A stretch of 64,000 nt of DNA from CAWATZ01 sp963784995 (lineage in GTDB: Bacteria > Planctomycetota > Planctomycetia > Gemmatales > Gemmataceae): positions 806,001 to 870,000 of the forward strand of contig CAWATZ010000007.1 of NCBI GenBank assembly GCA_963784995.1, given 5' to 3'. Position 1 is the stretch's first letter. Every line of letters begins with the position of its first letter. Positions 18,070 to 27,282 of this stretch are shown in pieces. A model generated the notes under the pieces. That model had not been told where the DNA came from. It ran no database searches and was given only the letters and a program-made list of their open reading frames with translations. The translations under genes and the position numbers were made by a program.

Positions 18070-20973
18070 TCAGCGCGAAGGAATCCAGGGAGGCCAAATG
18101 CCAGTCGGATCCTCTTCCATGCGTCGGGACAGCATCCCGCACCAGTCGGAGGCGTTTCGCGCCATTTCGCGGACTTCTTTGCCCTTCTGGAAGTGTTCCC
18201 GGGCTTTCTTTCGATTGCCCTGGGACAGCTCCCACATCCCAAGCAACAGGTGCGCCTCGGCGGTTTTCCAGCGGGACTTCCCGGCACTGTCGAGCAACTC
18301 CGCTTCGCCGATCTCTCCGGAAGAAAAGCGATAGAGCGTCTCGTACCAGTCGCGGAGATGAGGAGGTCCGGACTGGGCGTTGCGGCGCAAGGTCCGCGCG
18401 CACTCCCGCGCCTGGGCGGGCTTGCCGAGCAGCAGGAGGATGGGCACGGGATAAGCGGCCGGGTTGTCCTTCGCCTGCGTCTCCCACAGTTGCAGGGCCT
18501 CTTCCCATTCGCCACACTCCGCCCGGAGCAGGGCCCGCAGGACCATGAAGGCCCCCGGAAGAGTGCGCGTGGCCGGGTGCTCCAGCCGTTGTTTCGCTTC
18601 CTGGAACCGGCCCAGGCCGTAGAGGGTTCGGGCGTAATCGAGGATCAGGCTCGGATGACAGGTCTTCTCGCTGCTGGTCCGCAGTTCGTCCAGCAACTCG
18701 GCTTGTCTGCCGATTTGGGTGTAATAGCGCCAGCGATTCGAGGCAGCAATCGGATGCTCGTTGTAGGGCAGCAGGGCCTCCACGTCCTTGCGAGCCTGCT
18801 CCAGACACTGCTGTTCCCGATCCTTCCGGCCATCCCGCGCATGAATGTTGGCTGCGACCAGGTGCGTGAAGGCGCTGACCCAGAGAACGACCGGATTGGT
18901 CTCCAGCAGCGCCCGGGCCCGTTCCACGTCCTTGAGGGCCAGCTCGGCATGAACGAGTTCCCCGGTGTCGTCGGCGCGCCAGGAGCGGACCTCGGCCCGG
19001 ATCAGGTAGCCGATCAGCGAGGGCCGGCTGGCGAGCGCGCGATTGAGGTCGTCCAGGCTCGCTTCCGGATTGAGCAGTCCCTGGGAATAGCCCCGGAACA
19101 GGTAGTCGTCGGCCGTGAGCGCCGGCAACTGTTCCAGTCGCTTCTGAATCCGCGTCATCTCTTCGCCCCGTCCCTGGTAGCCGTAGGCCAGGGCGAGCAT
19201 CCCCTGAGCGGCGACCCAGTTCGGCCGGGCTTCCAGGGCCTTTTCCAGATGCTGGGTGGCCTGGTCGCCCTGGGCCCGGTAGAAGGCCACGATGCCCCGG
19301 CGGAGACTCACCTCGGCCGGGGACGCTCCCACCTGCTCCGCCTCGGCGACGGCACGGTCGGCCTGTTCAAAGTTGCCGCTCATGGCGTGCAGCATGGCGT
19401 TGTCCAGCGTGTTTTGCCGTTTCTCCGCGAGGGCCTGCTGCCGGGCGGCGTGAGTCTGGTAGGCGAAGTAACCGGCCAGGCCAACCGCCAGAAGCACGGC
19501 CGCCAGCGCCGCGCTGACGCCCGGATGCCGTCGGGCCCACTTGACCATGCGGGCCACCGGGCCCGCCCGCCGGGCTGCGATGGCAAAGCGGTTGACGTAC
19601 CGCCGGAGGTCGTCGGCCAGGGCCGCGGCGGTCTGGTAACGCTGGTCCGGGTCCTTCTCCAGCGCCTTCAGACAGATCGTTTCCAGGTCGCGTGGGACGG
19701 CCTTGTTGAGGCGGCGCGGGGGCAGCGGCTCCTTTGTCAGGACCTGGGCCAGCAACTGATCGCGGCTTTCACTCAGGAAAGGAGGACGGAGCGTCAGCAA
19801 CTCATAGAGAGTCGCGCCCAGCGAGTAAACGTCGGTGCGGTGATCGATCGGGATGGGCCCCGCCATCGCCTGTTCCGGGCTCACGTAAGCCGGCGTGCCG
19901 GCGAACTCGCCGGGCACGGTAATGCCTGGCTGCTCCAGCAACCGGGCCAGCCCAAAATCCGTGATGCTGAGCCGGCCGTCCGGGGAGAGCAACAGGTTGC
20001 TGGGCTTGATGTCGCGGTGGAGGACGCCTTGCTTGTGGGCGTGGTCCAGGGCGTCGGCGACGTCGGCGATCAACCGCGCCACCTGGTCAAAGTAGTGACT
20101 CCCGGAACCCAGCGAGGAAGTCGTGCCAGCCGAGAGCGCCGGCACAGCCGCCTCCGCGTGGTTCGGCAGAGTACCCGGCGGCTGGGATTTCTCGCTGCTC
20201 GTGGAATCCTGTCGGGAAGGGAGGGCCTGCTCGCGCATCTGGGCCAGCACGCGATCCAGCGATGGCCCTTCGATCAGCTCCATCGCATAGAAATAGAAGC
20301 CGTCCTCCTCGCCGATGGCGTAGACCGGCACGATGTGCGTGTGATGCAGCCGGGCCGCGGCCTCCGCCTCTCGTTTGAAGCGGGCCAGGACCCGCGCCGT
20401 CCCGCCCAGACTGAAGGGCAGCACCTTGAGAGCGACCTTGCGGTTGAGCGATAGCTGCCGGGCCTCGTAGACGATCCCCATGCCGCCCCGACCCAGCTGG
20501 CGCACGATCTCGAAATCGCCCAGCCGCCGGGTGGCCACCAGCTCATCCCCGCCGTGCTCGCTCTCCCGTTGCAGGACCCGGCCAAACTCCACCTGCTGCT
20601 TCAAACGATCGAACAGGGCCGGGAACCGGTGGCGATAATCCTCCAGGTTCGGAGATGGCCCCTTCTCCTCCTGGAGCAGCAACTCGGTGTAAACCAGGTC
20701 GAGAAACGAGTCGGGGTGCTGTCCGAGAATGGGGAAGTCAGTCAGGTAGCGTTCAACCCGGACGGCCTCGCCGCATTGCCAGCGCTGCCGCAGGTCCACA
20801 CAGAGAACGGCCGCGAGCTGTTGCGGACTGACGCTGCCCGCCTGGGCCAGGAACTGCCGGACATCCGGAGCCGGGCCGGGGCCGCAGCAGAGGGCCCGGA
20901 ATTGCTGGGCCAGGTCCGCGGCACCGACCAGGGTCGGCTCGGGTGGGGGAACAGACGGCGTAGGCTGGCTCAT
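18070..20973 (-). CDS. Hanks-type Ser/Thr kinase with C-terminal TPR-like repeats
   Basis: A 967-residue kinase. The first 150 residues form an alpha-helical region common in planctomycete kinases (LTDFPILGQHPDSFLDLVYT). The kinase domain covers about 153-440 with LGRGGMGIVYEA, VALKVL (Lys 183), HRDIKPSNLL and ITDFGLA. A Ser/Pro-rich insert of about 60 residues in the C-lobe (SRQDSTSSEKSQPPGTLPNH region) is unusual. A transmembrane helix near 500-520 (SAALAAVLLAVGLAGYFAY) leads to about 430 residues of helical TPR-like repeats (EKALEARPNWVAAQGMLALA). Active-site residues are complete. The start ATG follows GGGAA. Confidence 0.93.
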   Translation of the reverse strand: MSQPTPSVPPPEPTLVGAADLAQQFRALCCGPGPAPDVRQFLAQAGSVSPQQLAAVLCVDLRQRWQCGEAVRVERYLTDFPILGQHPDSFLDLVYTELLLQEEKGPSPNLEDYRHRFPALFDRLKQQVEFGRVLQRESEHGGDELVATRRLGDFEIVRQLGRGGMGIVYEARQLSLNRKVALKVLPFSLGGTARVLARFKREAEAAARLHHTHIVPVYAIGEEDGFYFYAMELIEGPSLDRVLAQMREQALPSRQDSTSSEKSQPPGTLPNHAEAAVPALSAGTTSSLGSGSHYFDQVARLIADVADALDHAHKQGVLHRDIKPSNLLLSPDGRLSITDFGLARLLEQPGITVPGEFAGTPAYVSPEQAMAGPIPIDHRTDVYSLGATLYELLTLRPPFLSESRDQLLAQVLTKEPLPPRRLNKAVPRDLETICLKALEKDPDQRYQTAAALADDLRRYVNRFAIAARRAGPVARMVKWARRHPGVSAALAAVLLAVGLAGYFAYQTHAARQQALAEKRQNTLDNAMLHAMSGNFEQADRAVAEAEQVGASPAEVSLRRGIVAFYRAQGDQATQHLEKALEARPNWVAAQGMLALAYGYQGRGEEMTRIQKRLEQLPALTADDYLFRGYSQGLLNPEASLDDLNRALASRPSLIGYLIRAEVRSWRADDTGELVHAELALKDVERARALLETNPVVLWVSAFTHLVAANIHARDGRKDREQQCLEQARKDVEALLPYNEHPIAASNRWRYYTQIGRQAELLDELRTSSEKTCHPSLILDYARTLYGLGRFQEAKQRLEHPATRTLPGAFMVLRALLRAECGEWEEALQLWETQAKDNPAAYPVPILLLLGKPAQARECARTLRRNAQSGPPHLRDWYETLYRFSSGEIGEAELLDSAGKSRWKTAEAHLLLGMWELSQGNRKKAREHFQKGKEVREMARNASDWCGMLSRRMEEDPTGIWPPWIPSR

Positions 20974-21204
20974 CGCAGTTCCCTGTCATCGCCAGGAGGA
21001 TAACCTGTTGGGTTCGGTCAGGGGGAGACCGTTGTCTGGATTATACGGCGTCCCCCGGCACCCTGTCCGCAACAATCGATCGGCCTCCAGAAGATGAAGC
21101 GGTCCGCTGGACCAGGCGGATGCAGCCGAGCCGTCTGTCACGGCGTAGAATGAGCCCCGGCCGCGTACCAGAAGACCGGGCGAACCCCATCGAGAGGGAT
21201 TGCC
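20974..21204. other. Intergenic region between divergent kinase and racemase genes
   Basis: A 231-base divergent spacer. No gene was found. It should hold promoters for both flanking genes, but no clear -35/-10 pair stands out. Confidence 0.4.
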
Positions 21205-22146
21205 ATGCCAGAGCGTCAGACCATCGATGTCATCGACTCCCACACCGGCGGCGAACCAACCCGCGTCGTCGTGGCCGGCGGCCCCGAGCTGTCGCCGCCG
21301 CGATTGGTGGACAAGCTCGCGCTGCTGCGGACCCGCTTTGACTGGCTCCGTTCCGCCGTGGTCAACGAGCCGCGCGGCTCCGACGTGATCGTCGGCGCCC
21401 TGCTCTGCAAGCTGGCCGATCCGTCCTGCGTGGCCGGCGTGATCTTCTTCAACAACGTCGGCTACATCGGCATGTGCGGCCACGGAACCATCGGCCTGAT
21501 GGTCACGCTGGCCTACCGCGGCACGATTGGCCCCGGCGTCTACCGCATCGAAACCCCCGTCGGCATTGTCGAGGCCCGGCTGCACGATGCAGCCACGGTC
21601 ACTGTCCGCAACGTGCCGTGCTATCGGCTGGCCAGGGCCGTGGCCGTCGATGTCCCGGGTGTCGGGCCGATCGTCGGCGACGTGGCCTGGGGCGGCAACT
21701 GGTTCTTCCTGGTCGCCGACCACGGCCAGGAGCTGACCCTGGCCAACGTCGAGCGCCTGACCGAATTCACCTGGGCTGTCCGGCACGCCCTTGTCCGTCA
21801 GGGAATCACCGGAGCGAACGGCGCGGAGATCGATCACGTCGAGCTGTTCGGCCCCTCGGCGAAGGCGGACAGCAAGAACTTCGTCCTCTGTCCCGGCGGG
21901 GCCTACGATCGCTCTCCCTGCGGCACCGGCACCAGCGCCAAGCTGGCCTGCCTGGTCGCGGACGGTAAGCTCAAGCCCGGCCAGGTCTGGAGACAGGAGA
22001 GCATCGTCGGCAGCGTTTTCGAGGGCTCGGTGGAGATCGTCGAGGATCAGATCATCCCGTCCATCACCGGCTCGGCGTACGTCACGGCGGCGGCGCAGCT
22101 GATCCTCGATGAGCGCGATCCGTTCCGTGTGGGAATCCGACATTGA
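21205..22146 (+). CDS. Proline racemase family, probable 4-hydroxyproline 2-epimerase
   Basis: A 313-residue enzyme. Proline racemase-family proteins move a proton at the alpha carbon with two Cys bases. Both are present: MCGHGTIGL near residue 91 and SPCGTGTSAKL near 238. Having Cys at both sites favours racemase or epimerase over trans-3-hydroxyproline dehydratase, which has Thr at the second. The N-terminal DSHTGGEPTRVV substrate loop is typical. GAGAGGG precedes the ATG. The next two genes (DapA-family and PfkB kinase) follow closely, so this is the first gene of an operon for hydroxyproline or a related amino-acid or sugar-acid pathway. The exact substrate is inferred. Confidence 0.88.
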   Translation: MPERQTIDVIDSHTGGEPTRVVVAGGPELSPPRLVDKLALLRTRFDWLRSAVVNEPRGSDVIVGALLCKLADPSCVAGVIFFNNVGYIGMCGHGTIGLMVTLAYRGTIGPGVYRIETPVGIVEARLHDAATVTVRNVPCYRLARAVAVDVPGVGPIVGDVAWGGNWFFLVADHGQELTLANVERLTEFTWAVRHALVRQGITGANGAEIDHVELFGPSAKADSKNFVLCPGGAYDRSPCGTGTSAKLACLVADGKLKPGQVWRQESIVGSVFEGSVEIVEDQIIPSITGSAYVTAAAQLILDERDPFRVGIRH

Positions 22147-22216
22147 GCGCGTCCGCGCAGCAAGTCCGATGCAAGTTGAAGCGAGTACGACGGGCAACCT
22201 GAACCAAGGAGAACAC

Positions 22217-23113
22217 ATGGCACTCAGCTGGACCGGCGTTATCCCGGCCATGACCACGGCGTTCCGCGAGGACCTTTCGATCGACGAGGAGTTCGTCGGC
22301 CGGCATGCGGCCTGGCTGGTGGACAGCGGCTGCACTGGAATCGTGGTGTGTGGTTCGCTGGGCGAGGGAGCGACGCTGAGCGAGGCCGAGAAGCGCAGCG
22401 TCGCCCGGCTCGTGGTCAAGGCGGTCGGCAGCCGGGTCCCGGTGATTGCCGGGGTCTCGGCCCTGGGAACGGCCGAGGCGGTGCGGCTGGCCCGCACCGC
22501 CGCCGAGGAGGGCTGCCAGGGCTTGATGGTGCTGCCGCCTTACGTCTACTCCACCGACTTCCGCGAGATGAAGGCCCACGTCGCGGCCATCCTGCGGGCC
22601 ACGCCGCTGTCGTGCATGCTGTACAACAACCCCATCGCCTACAAGACCGACTTCCTTCCCGAGCAGATCGCCGAACTGGCCCAGGAGTTTCCCAACCTGC
22701 ACGCCGTCAAGGAGTCCAGCGCCGACGTGCGCCGCCTCATGGCGATCCGCATCCTGATCGGCGATCGCCTGAAGCTGCTGTGCGGCGTCGATGACCTGAT
22801 TGTCGAGGCGGTCTGTGCCGGAGCGGTCGGCTGGATCGCCGGCCTGGTCAACGCCTTCCCGCGGGAGTCCGTGGCCCTGTTCGAGCTGGCCCGGCAAGGC
22901 ATGGGACCGGAGACGGTCCGGCTCTATTCCTGGTTCTTGCCGCTCTTGCGTCTGGACGTGGTGCCCAAATTCGTGCAGCTGATCAAGCTCTGTCAGGCCG
23001 CGGTCGGCATGGGCTCGGCGCGCGTCCGGCCGCCGCGGTTGCAGCTGGATGGCGAGGAGCTGATGGCCACCCAGAAGCTGATCCAGACCGCCCTGGCCAG
23101 CCGGCCACGCTGA
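22217..23113 (+). CDS. DapA-family lyase, possible 1-pyrroline-4-hydroxy-2-carboxylate deaminase
   Basis: A 298-residue (beta/alpha)8-barrel protein. The ATG follows AAGGAG by seven bases. Key residues are the Tyr of LYNNPIAYKTDF and the Schiff-base Lys of HAVKESSADVRRL; the substrate loop is GSLGEGATLSEAEK. DapA paralogues include dihydrodipicolinate synthase, KDG aldolase and the deaminase of the hydroxyproline pathway. Adjacency to a 4-hydroxyproline epimerase-like gene favours the deaminase, but the D-amino-acid oxidase and semialdehyde dehydrogenase are not in the window. An aldolase feeding the adjacent sugar kinase is an alternative. Confidence 0.85.
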   Translation: MALSWTGVIPAMTTAFREDLSIDEEFVGRHAAWLVDSGCTGIVVCGSLGEGATLSEAEKRSVARLVVKAVGSRVPVIAGVSALGTAEAVRLARTAAEEGCQGLMVLPPYVYSTDFREMKAHVAAILRATPLSCMLYNNPIAYKTDFLPEQIAELAQEFPNLHAVKESSADVRRLMAIRILIGDRLKLLCGVDDLIVEAVCAGAVGWIAGLVNAFPRESVALFELARQGMGPETVRLYSWFLPLLRLDVVPKFVQLIKLCQAAVGMGSARVRPPRLQLDGEELMATQKLIQTALASRPR

Positions 23114-23126
23114 AGGAGTGCATGCC

Positions 23127-24030
23127 ATGAATCCTTCCGAGGCCCCCGTCGTGGGTCTGGGCGAGGTGTTGTGGGACCTGTTCCCCTCCGGCCGGGTGCT
23201 GGGGGGAGCGCCCTTCAATTTCACGTTTCACTGCCACCAGCTTGGTCATCGCGCCGTGATGGTCAGCCGGGTGGGGGCGGACGACCTCGGGGAGGCCATT
23301 CGCGCCGAGGTGACCGAGCGATGCTCTGAGCGACAACTGGATTCAGACCGACCACCGCCATCCCACCGGCACTGTGACTGTCACGCTGGACGAGGCCGGC
23401 CGGCCCACTTATGTGATTGTTCCCGGGGTGGCCTATGATTTCCTGGCCTGGGATGGCTCCCTGGCCGCTCTGATCGAGAAGGCCCGGGCGGTCTGCTTCG
23501 GCACCCTGGCTCAGCGGCATCCCGTCTCGCGTCAGACCATCCAGCAGGCCTTGCGGCGAGCGCGGGAGCGCAGCCTGCTGGTGATCTGCGACGTCAATTT
23601 GCGGCAGAAGTTCTTCGATCGCGCGATCCTCGAGGAATCGCTCCGGTTGAGTCGCTGGGCCAAGCTGAACGATGAGGAACTGATTGTGCTGCGCGGCCTG
23701 CTGGGGCTGTCTGGATCGGGAATCACGGAGCTGGTCTCGGACCTGCGTCGCCGTTACGAGCTGGAACTGGTGGCTCTGACGCGCGGTGAACGGGGCTGCC
23801 TGGTGCGGACGGAACGGGAGGAGATCGACGTGCCGGGTGTGCCTGTGAAGGTGGTGGACACGGTGGGCGCGGGGGATGCCTTCGCGGCCGGCTTGCTTGT
23901 GGCCACTCTGGAGGGACAATCCGTCCGGCAGGCGGCGAACTTCGCCAATCGCCTGGCGGCGCTGGTGGCCAGCAAGGCGGGAGGGACGCCGGCCATTGCG
24001 CGGGCGGAGATTGGGGCTTGCGACTCCTAA
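23127..24030 (+). CDS. PfkB-family carbohydrate kinase, one frameshift
   Basis: A PfkB-family sugar kinase. It starts 13 bases after the DapA-family stop with GGAG 8 bases upstream of the ATG. The N-terminal GEVLWDLFPSGRVLGGAPFN is typical of fructokinase/ribokinase proteins. A one-base shift near 23317-23325 joins it to the remaining domain, which has the catalytic motif VVDTVGAGDAFAAG with the Asp base. The full protein would be about 300 residues. The sugar is not evident; the N-terminus resembles fructokinases, while the neighbours would fit a 2-keto-3-deoxy sugar acid kinase. Confidence 0.83.
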
Positions 24031-24057
24031 CACGAATGTCCCCGGCACCTGCGTGTT

Positions 24058-24186
24058 CCGTGGGTGCGCTGCGCGACCCACGGCTGGGATATGCAACCCC
24101 TTCGGGGTAGGAAGACAACGAGAGCCCTGTTTTCTACCCCGAAGGGGTTGCATAACCCAGCCGTGGGTCGCGCAGCGCACCCACGG
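24058..24186. repeat. 53-bp inverted repeat at convergent junction
   Basis: Arms 24058-24110 and 24134-24186 pair with one mismatch around a 23-base loop. It lies between the convergent PfkB and superoxide dismutase genes. The arm is built of two smaller palindromes (CCGTGGGT..ACCCACGG and ACCCCTTCGGGGT). Confidence 0.9.
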
Positions 24187-24233
24187 GACGGAACCCCCGT
24201 TCATTCATTTCCTCAGTCGCAATAACCAACCAC

Positions 24234-24851
<618 letters not shown>

Positions 24852-25046
24852 GGCATTCTCCTGGTTGCAAAAAAGGCGTTGGCCATCCCGGACCGGGATA
24901 ATGTATCCCTGGGAAGCCGGCCCGGCAACGGCCCCACCGTTGCCGGGAAAACTCCATCCAGCAAACGATGGACCGTTCGGGCCGGCCGGGCTTCCTTTCC
25001 TGTCCCCCGCCCAATTCGGCCGTCGCTGGGGAAGATAGGGAGAACA

Positions 25047-26033
25047 GTGAAAGTCACACAACCAGAAAAGACGATCATGCAACCCCAAGCAATTATCACT
25101 CATCGGCTCTTGTTACTGACCAATCCCGCAGAGGCAGAAACCTTGCGGGCGCTGCTGGCCACCCGTCCCCTGGCGGAATGGGAAGTGCTGGAGGCGGAAA
25201 GCCAGGAGCATGCCCGGTTCCTGCAGCAGTGGGACCCCTGTGACGTCATCCTCGTGGACAGCTCGCGGATGACCGAGGGAGACCGCACCGAGCTGACCCG
25301 TCTGACGTTTCCGAGGCGAACGCCTCTGATCGTGCTGGTGGACGCGGCGCGGACCGCTCACCTCCACGCCGGACAGGTGCCCGAACACTGGCTGCCCCGG
25401 CAGCTGGTCCTGGAGCACCCGGTGGCGCTGACCACGGTCTTGCGGCAGGCCGCTCAGTTCAGCCAGCTCAATCGCATCTTGCAGTATCGTGAGGAAGCAC
25501 TGCAGGATAGCCGGCGCCAGGTCAATCGGCTGGTCAACTTGCTCTGGAACACCATCCCTTCAGAGACCCCAGCGCCCTGGTTCACGCAACGGCAGATGCT
25601 GGAACGGCTGCACGAAGAAGTGACGCGCTGCAAGCGCTATGGCGACGACCTGTCCGTGGTCGTGGGCGAACTGGCCGGCAACCCGGGACAGCCGCTGGAC
25701 CAGATCGATCCAGGCCAATTGACGGCCTGGCTGGCGACCGGGCTCGGCCAGCACAAACGGCGCTCCGACGTGGCCGGGCAGTATGGACCGGTGGGCTTCC
25801 TGCTGCTGCTGACCCAGACCAACGAGGAGGGAGCGATCCAGTGCTGCCAGCGCTTGCGTCCGCTGCTGCAACACGTGGACTCGCTGCCGGAAGGGATCCG
25901 TGCCGTCCCGCGCATCCGCCTGGGCCTGGCCGGCTTCTCGCCCGCCTCGACCACGGTGAGCAGTTTGCTCGCCCGTGCCGAGGAGCGGCTCGACCTGGCA
26001 CGTCAGCAAGCCGTGGATTGTCTGGTCAACTGA
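25047..26033 (+). CDS. Degenerate GGDEF-domain protein with receiver-like N-terminus
   Basis: About 328 residues from the GTG at 25047 (GGGAG four bases upstream); the ATG at 25077 is an alternative giving 318. The N-terminal 110 residues look like a degenerate receiver (RLLLLTNPAEAETLRALL; PCDVILVDSS). A coiled-coil linker precedes a GGDEF-like fold: EEVTRCKRYGDDLSVVVGEL and SDVAGQYGPVGFLLLLTQTN. The catalytic GG(D/E)EF site has become YGPVGF, so cyclic-di-GMP synthesis is not expected; it may bind or scaffold. It lies divergent to superoxide dismutase. Confidence 0.75.
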   Translation: MKVTQPEKTIMQPQAIITHRLLLLTNPAEAETLRALLATRPLAEWEVLEAESQEHARFLQQWDPCDVILVDSSRMTEGDRTELTRLTFPRRTPLIVLVDAARTAHLHAGQVPEHWLPRQLVLEHPVALTTVLRQAAQFSQLNRILQYREEALQDSRRQVNRLVNLLWNTIPSETPAPWFTQRQMLERLHEEVTRCKRYGDDLSVVVGELAGNPGQPLDQIDPGQLTAWLATGLGQHKRRSDVAGQYGPVGFLLLLTQTNEEGAIQCCQRLRPLLQHVDSLPEGIRAVPRIRLGLAGFSPASTTVSSLLARAEERLDLARQQAVDCLVN

Positions 26034-26047
26034 GGTTCCCTTTCCCC

Positions 26048-26132
26048 GTAGCCACAGGCGGCTCGCCTGTTGGCTCTTTCGACTGGCAAGCTCCCAATCG
26101 AAGGAGCCGACAGGCGAGCCGCCTGTGGCTAC
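26048..26132. repeat. 29-bp inverted repeat at convergent junction
   Basis: Arms 26048-26076 and 26104-26132 pair with one mismatch, and the inner sequence continues to pair partly. It sits between the convergent GGDEF-like and DUF1080 genes. Confidence 0.88.
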
Positions 26133-26151
26133 GGCAGCAAGGATTGTCGCC

Positions 26152-26898
26152 TCACTTCTCCTTGGGCTGCTCGTACTGCTTGAGGCGGACGTTCTTGAAC
26201 TCCACCAGCATCGGCTTGCCGGCGTGGATCTGCAGGGCGAGGATGCCCGACAGCGCCCGGCCCTTGGGATCGTTGTCGATCACGTCAATGGTCTGGTAGC
26301 CGTTGAGATACTGCTTCAGGTGGTTCCCCTTGGCAATGATGACGTAGTCGTTCCAGTCCCCTTTCTTGTAGGTGGCAGCGAGGTCGGCGTTCTCGGCCAG
26401 TTTGCCGACCACCTTCGGCTTGCCGTCCTCGCCGATCTCGACCTTCTCGCCGACCTTGCAGAGGTAGCCCCGGCCTCTCTCGTGATAGAGGAAGCCCACC
26501 TTGCCGGGCGTGTCTTCCACCTCGGCCTGGTAGCCGGACACGACCCATTTGTTGTCCTTGCTCTCGACCTGCTTGCTGCGGTACTGAATGCCCGAGTTGG
26601 CCGGGGTCGGCGAGATCCGGAAGGTCAGCCGCAGCTCGAAGTCGCCCAGCTTGCCGTCCTGCCAGATCAGGAAGGTGTTGCCCTTGGTCGGGTTCTCCAG
26701 AGTGGTCTGGCCGCGCACCACGCCATCCTTGACCGACCACAGTTTCGGGTTCCCCTCCCAGCCCTTGAGGTCCTTGCCGTTGAACAGCGGTTTCATCCCT
26801 TCCGGCTCCGGCGGCGCCGTCGGCTTGAGCGGGTCCGCCGCCCAGACGCAACCCAGAACGATCAGCAGGCCCAACAGACTCAACGTTGCGCGAAACAT
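26152..26898 (-). CDS. DUF1080 (3-keto-disaccharide hydrolase-like) exported protein
   Basis: A 248-residue exported protein of the DUF1080 family, abundant in planctomycetes and linked to glycoside binding or 3-keto-glycoside hydrolysis. A signal peptide (ATLSLLGLLIVLGCVWA) ends before ADPLKP. The family entry motif PLFNGKDLKGWEG and the NSGIQYRS, WNDYVIIAKGNHL and LALQIHAGKPMLVEFKNVRL segments are all present, giving a jelly-roll fold. GGGAG precedes the ATG. It is a single-gene unit. Confidence 0.92.
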   Translation of the reverse strand: MFRATLSLLGLLIVLGCVWAADPLKPTAPPEPEGMKPLFNGKDLKGWEGNPKLWSVKDGVVRGQTTLENPTKGNTFLIWQDGKLGDFELRLTFRISPTPANSGIQYRSKQVESKDNKWVVSGYQAEVEDTPGKVGFLYHERGRGYLCKVGEKVEIGEDGKPKVVGKLAENADLAATYKKGDWNDYVIIAKGNHLKQYLNGYQTIDVIDNDPKGRALSGILALQIHAGKPMLVEFKNVRLKQYEQPKEK

Positions 26899-26948
26899 GG
26901 TGTTCTCCCTTGTGAGAGGCGTTGCTGCTGTTCTATCAGAAAGCGATC

Positions 26949-27134
26949 GGAGTGGATGCAGGGCCTCTCGCAATTGTGGCTGGAGAAGCGGACGGAGCCG
27001 CGCACGCAGCGCAGCGGAGTAAGCGGCCCTGCTGCGAACCGCTTACTCCGCTGCGCTGCGTGCGCGGCTCGGCGGGCACGTTGGAGTGGATGCGGGGCCT
27101 CTCGCAATTGTGGCTGGAGAAGCGGACGGAGCCG
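26949..27134. repeat. 32-bp inverted repeat flanked by a 52-bp direct repeat, family F
   Basis: Arms 26995-27026 and 27039-27070 are perfect complements. A 52-base segment (26949-27000) is repeated at 27083-27134 with one mismatch, on both sides of the palindrome. Related palindromes occur at 40349-40435 and 53578-53664. It lies between the divergent DUF1080 and ClC genes; the rest of 26899-27282 has no gene. Confidence 0.9.
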
Positions 27135-27282
27135 GGACTTCAAGGTCCAGCAGTTGCCGGAGATGCCGTCCAGACCGACAATGCGGAGTATCACGGCGTC
27201 GGCATGGTCCTTGCACGAACAGGTCAGCCTCCGGCAGCCAGCCCCCCAGGAATCCGAAGCGATTCGGAGAGGAAGCATTCCC

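Noticed and set aside
17791..20454. An 887-residue plus-strand open frame.
   Set aside because: Antisense to the TPR-like kinase, with no motifs of its own and no ribosome binding site.
25975..27282. A long N-terminal extension of the ClC channel.
   Set aside because: It runs through the opposite-strand DUF1080 gene and the palindrome; ATG at 27283 has AGAGGAAG upstream and the family start fits.
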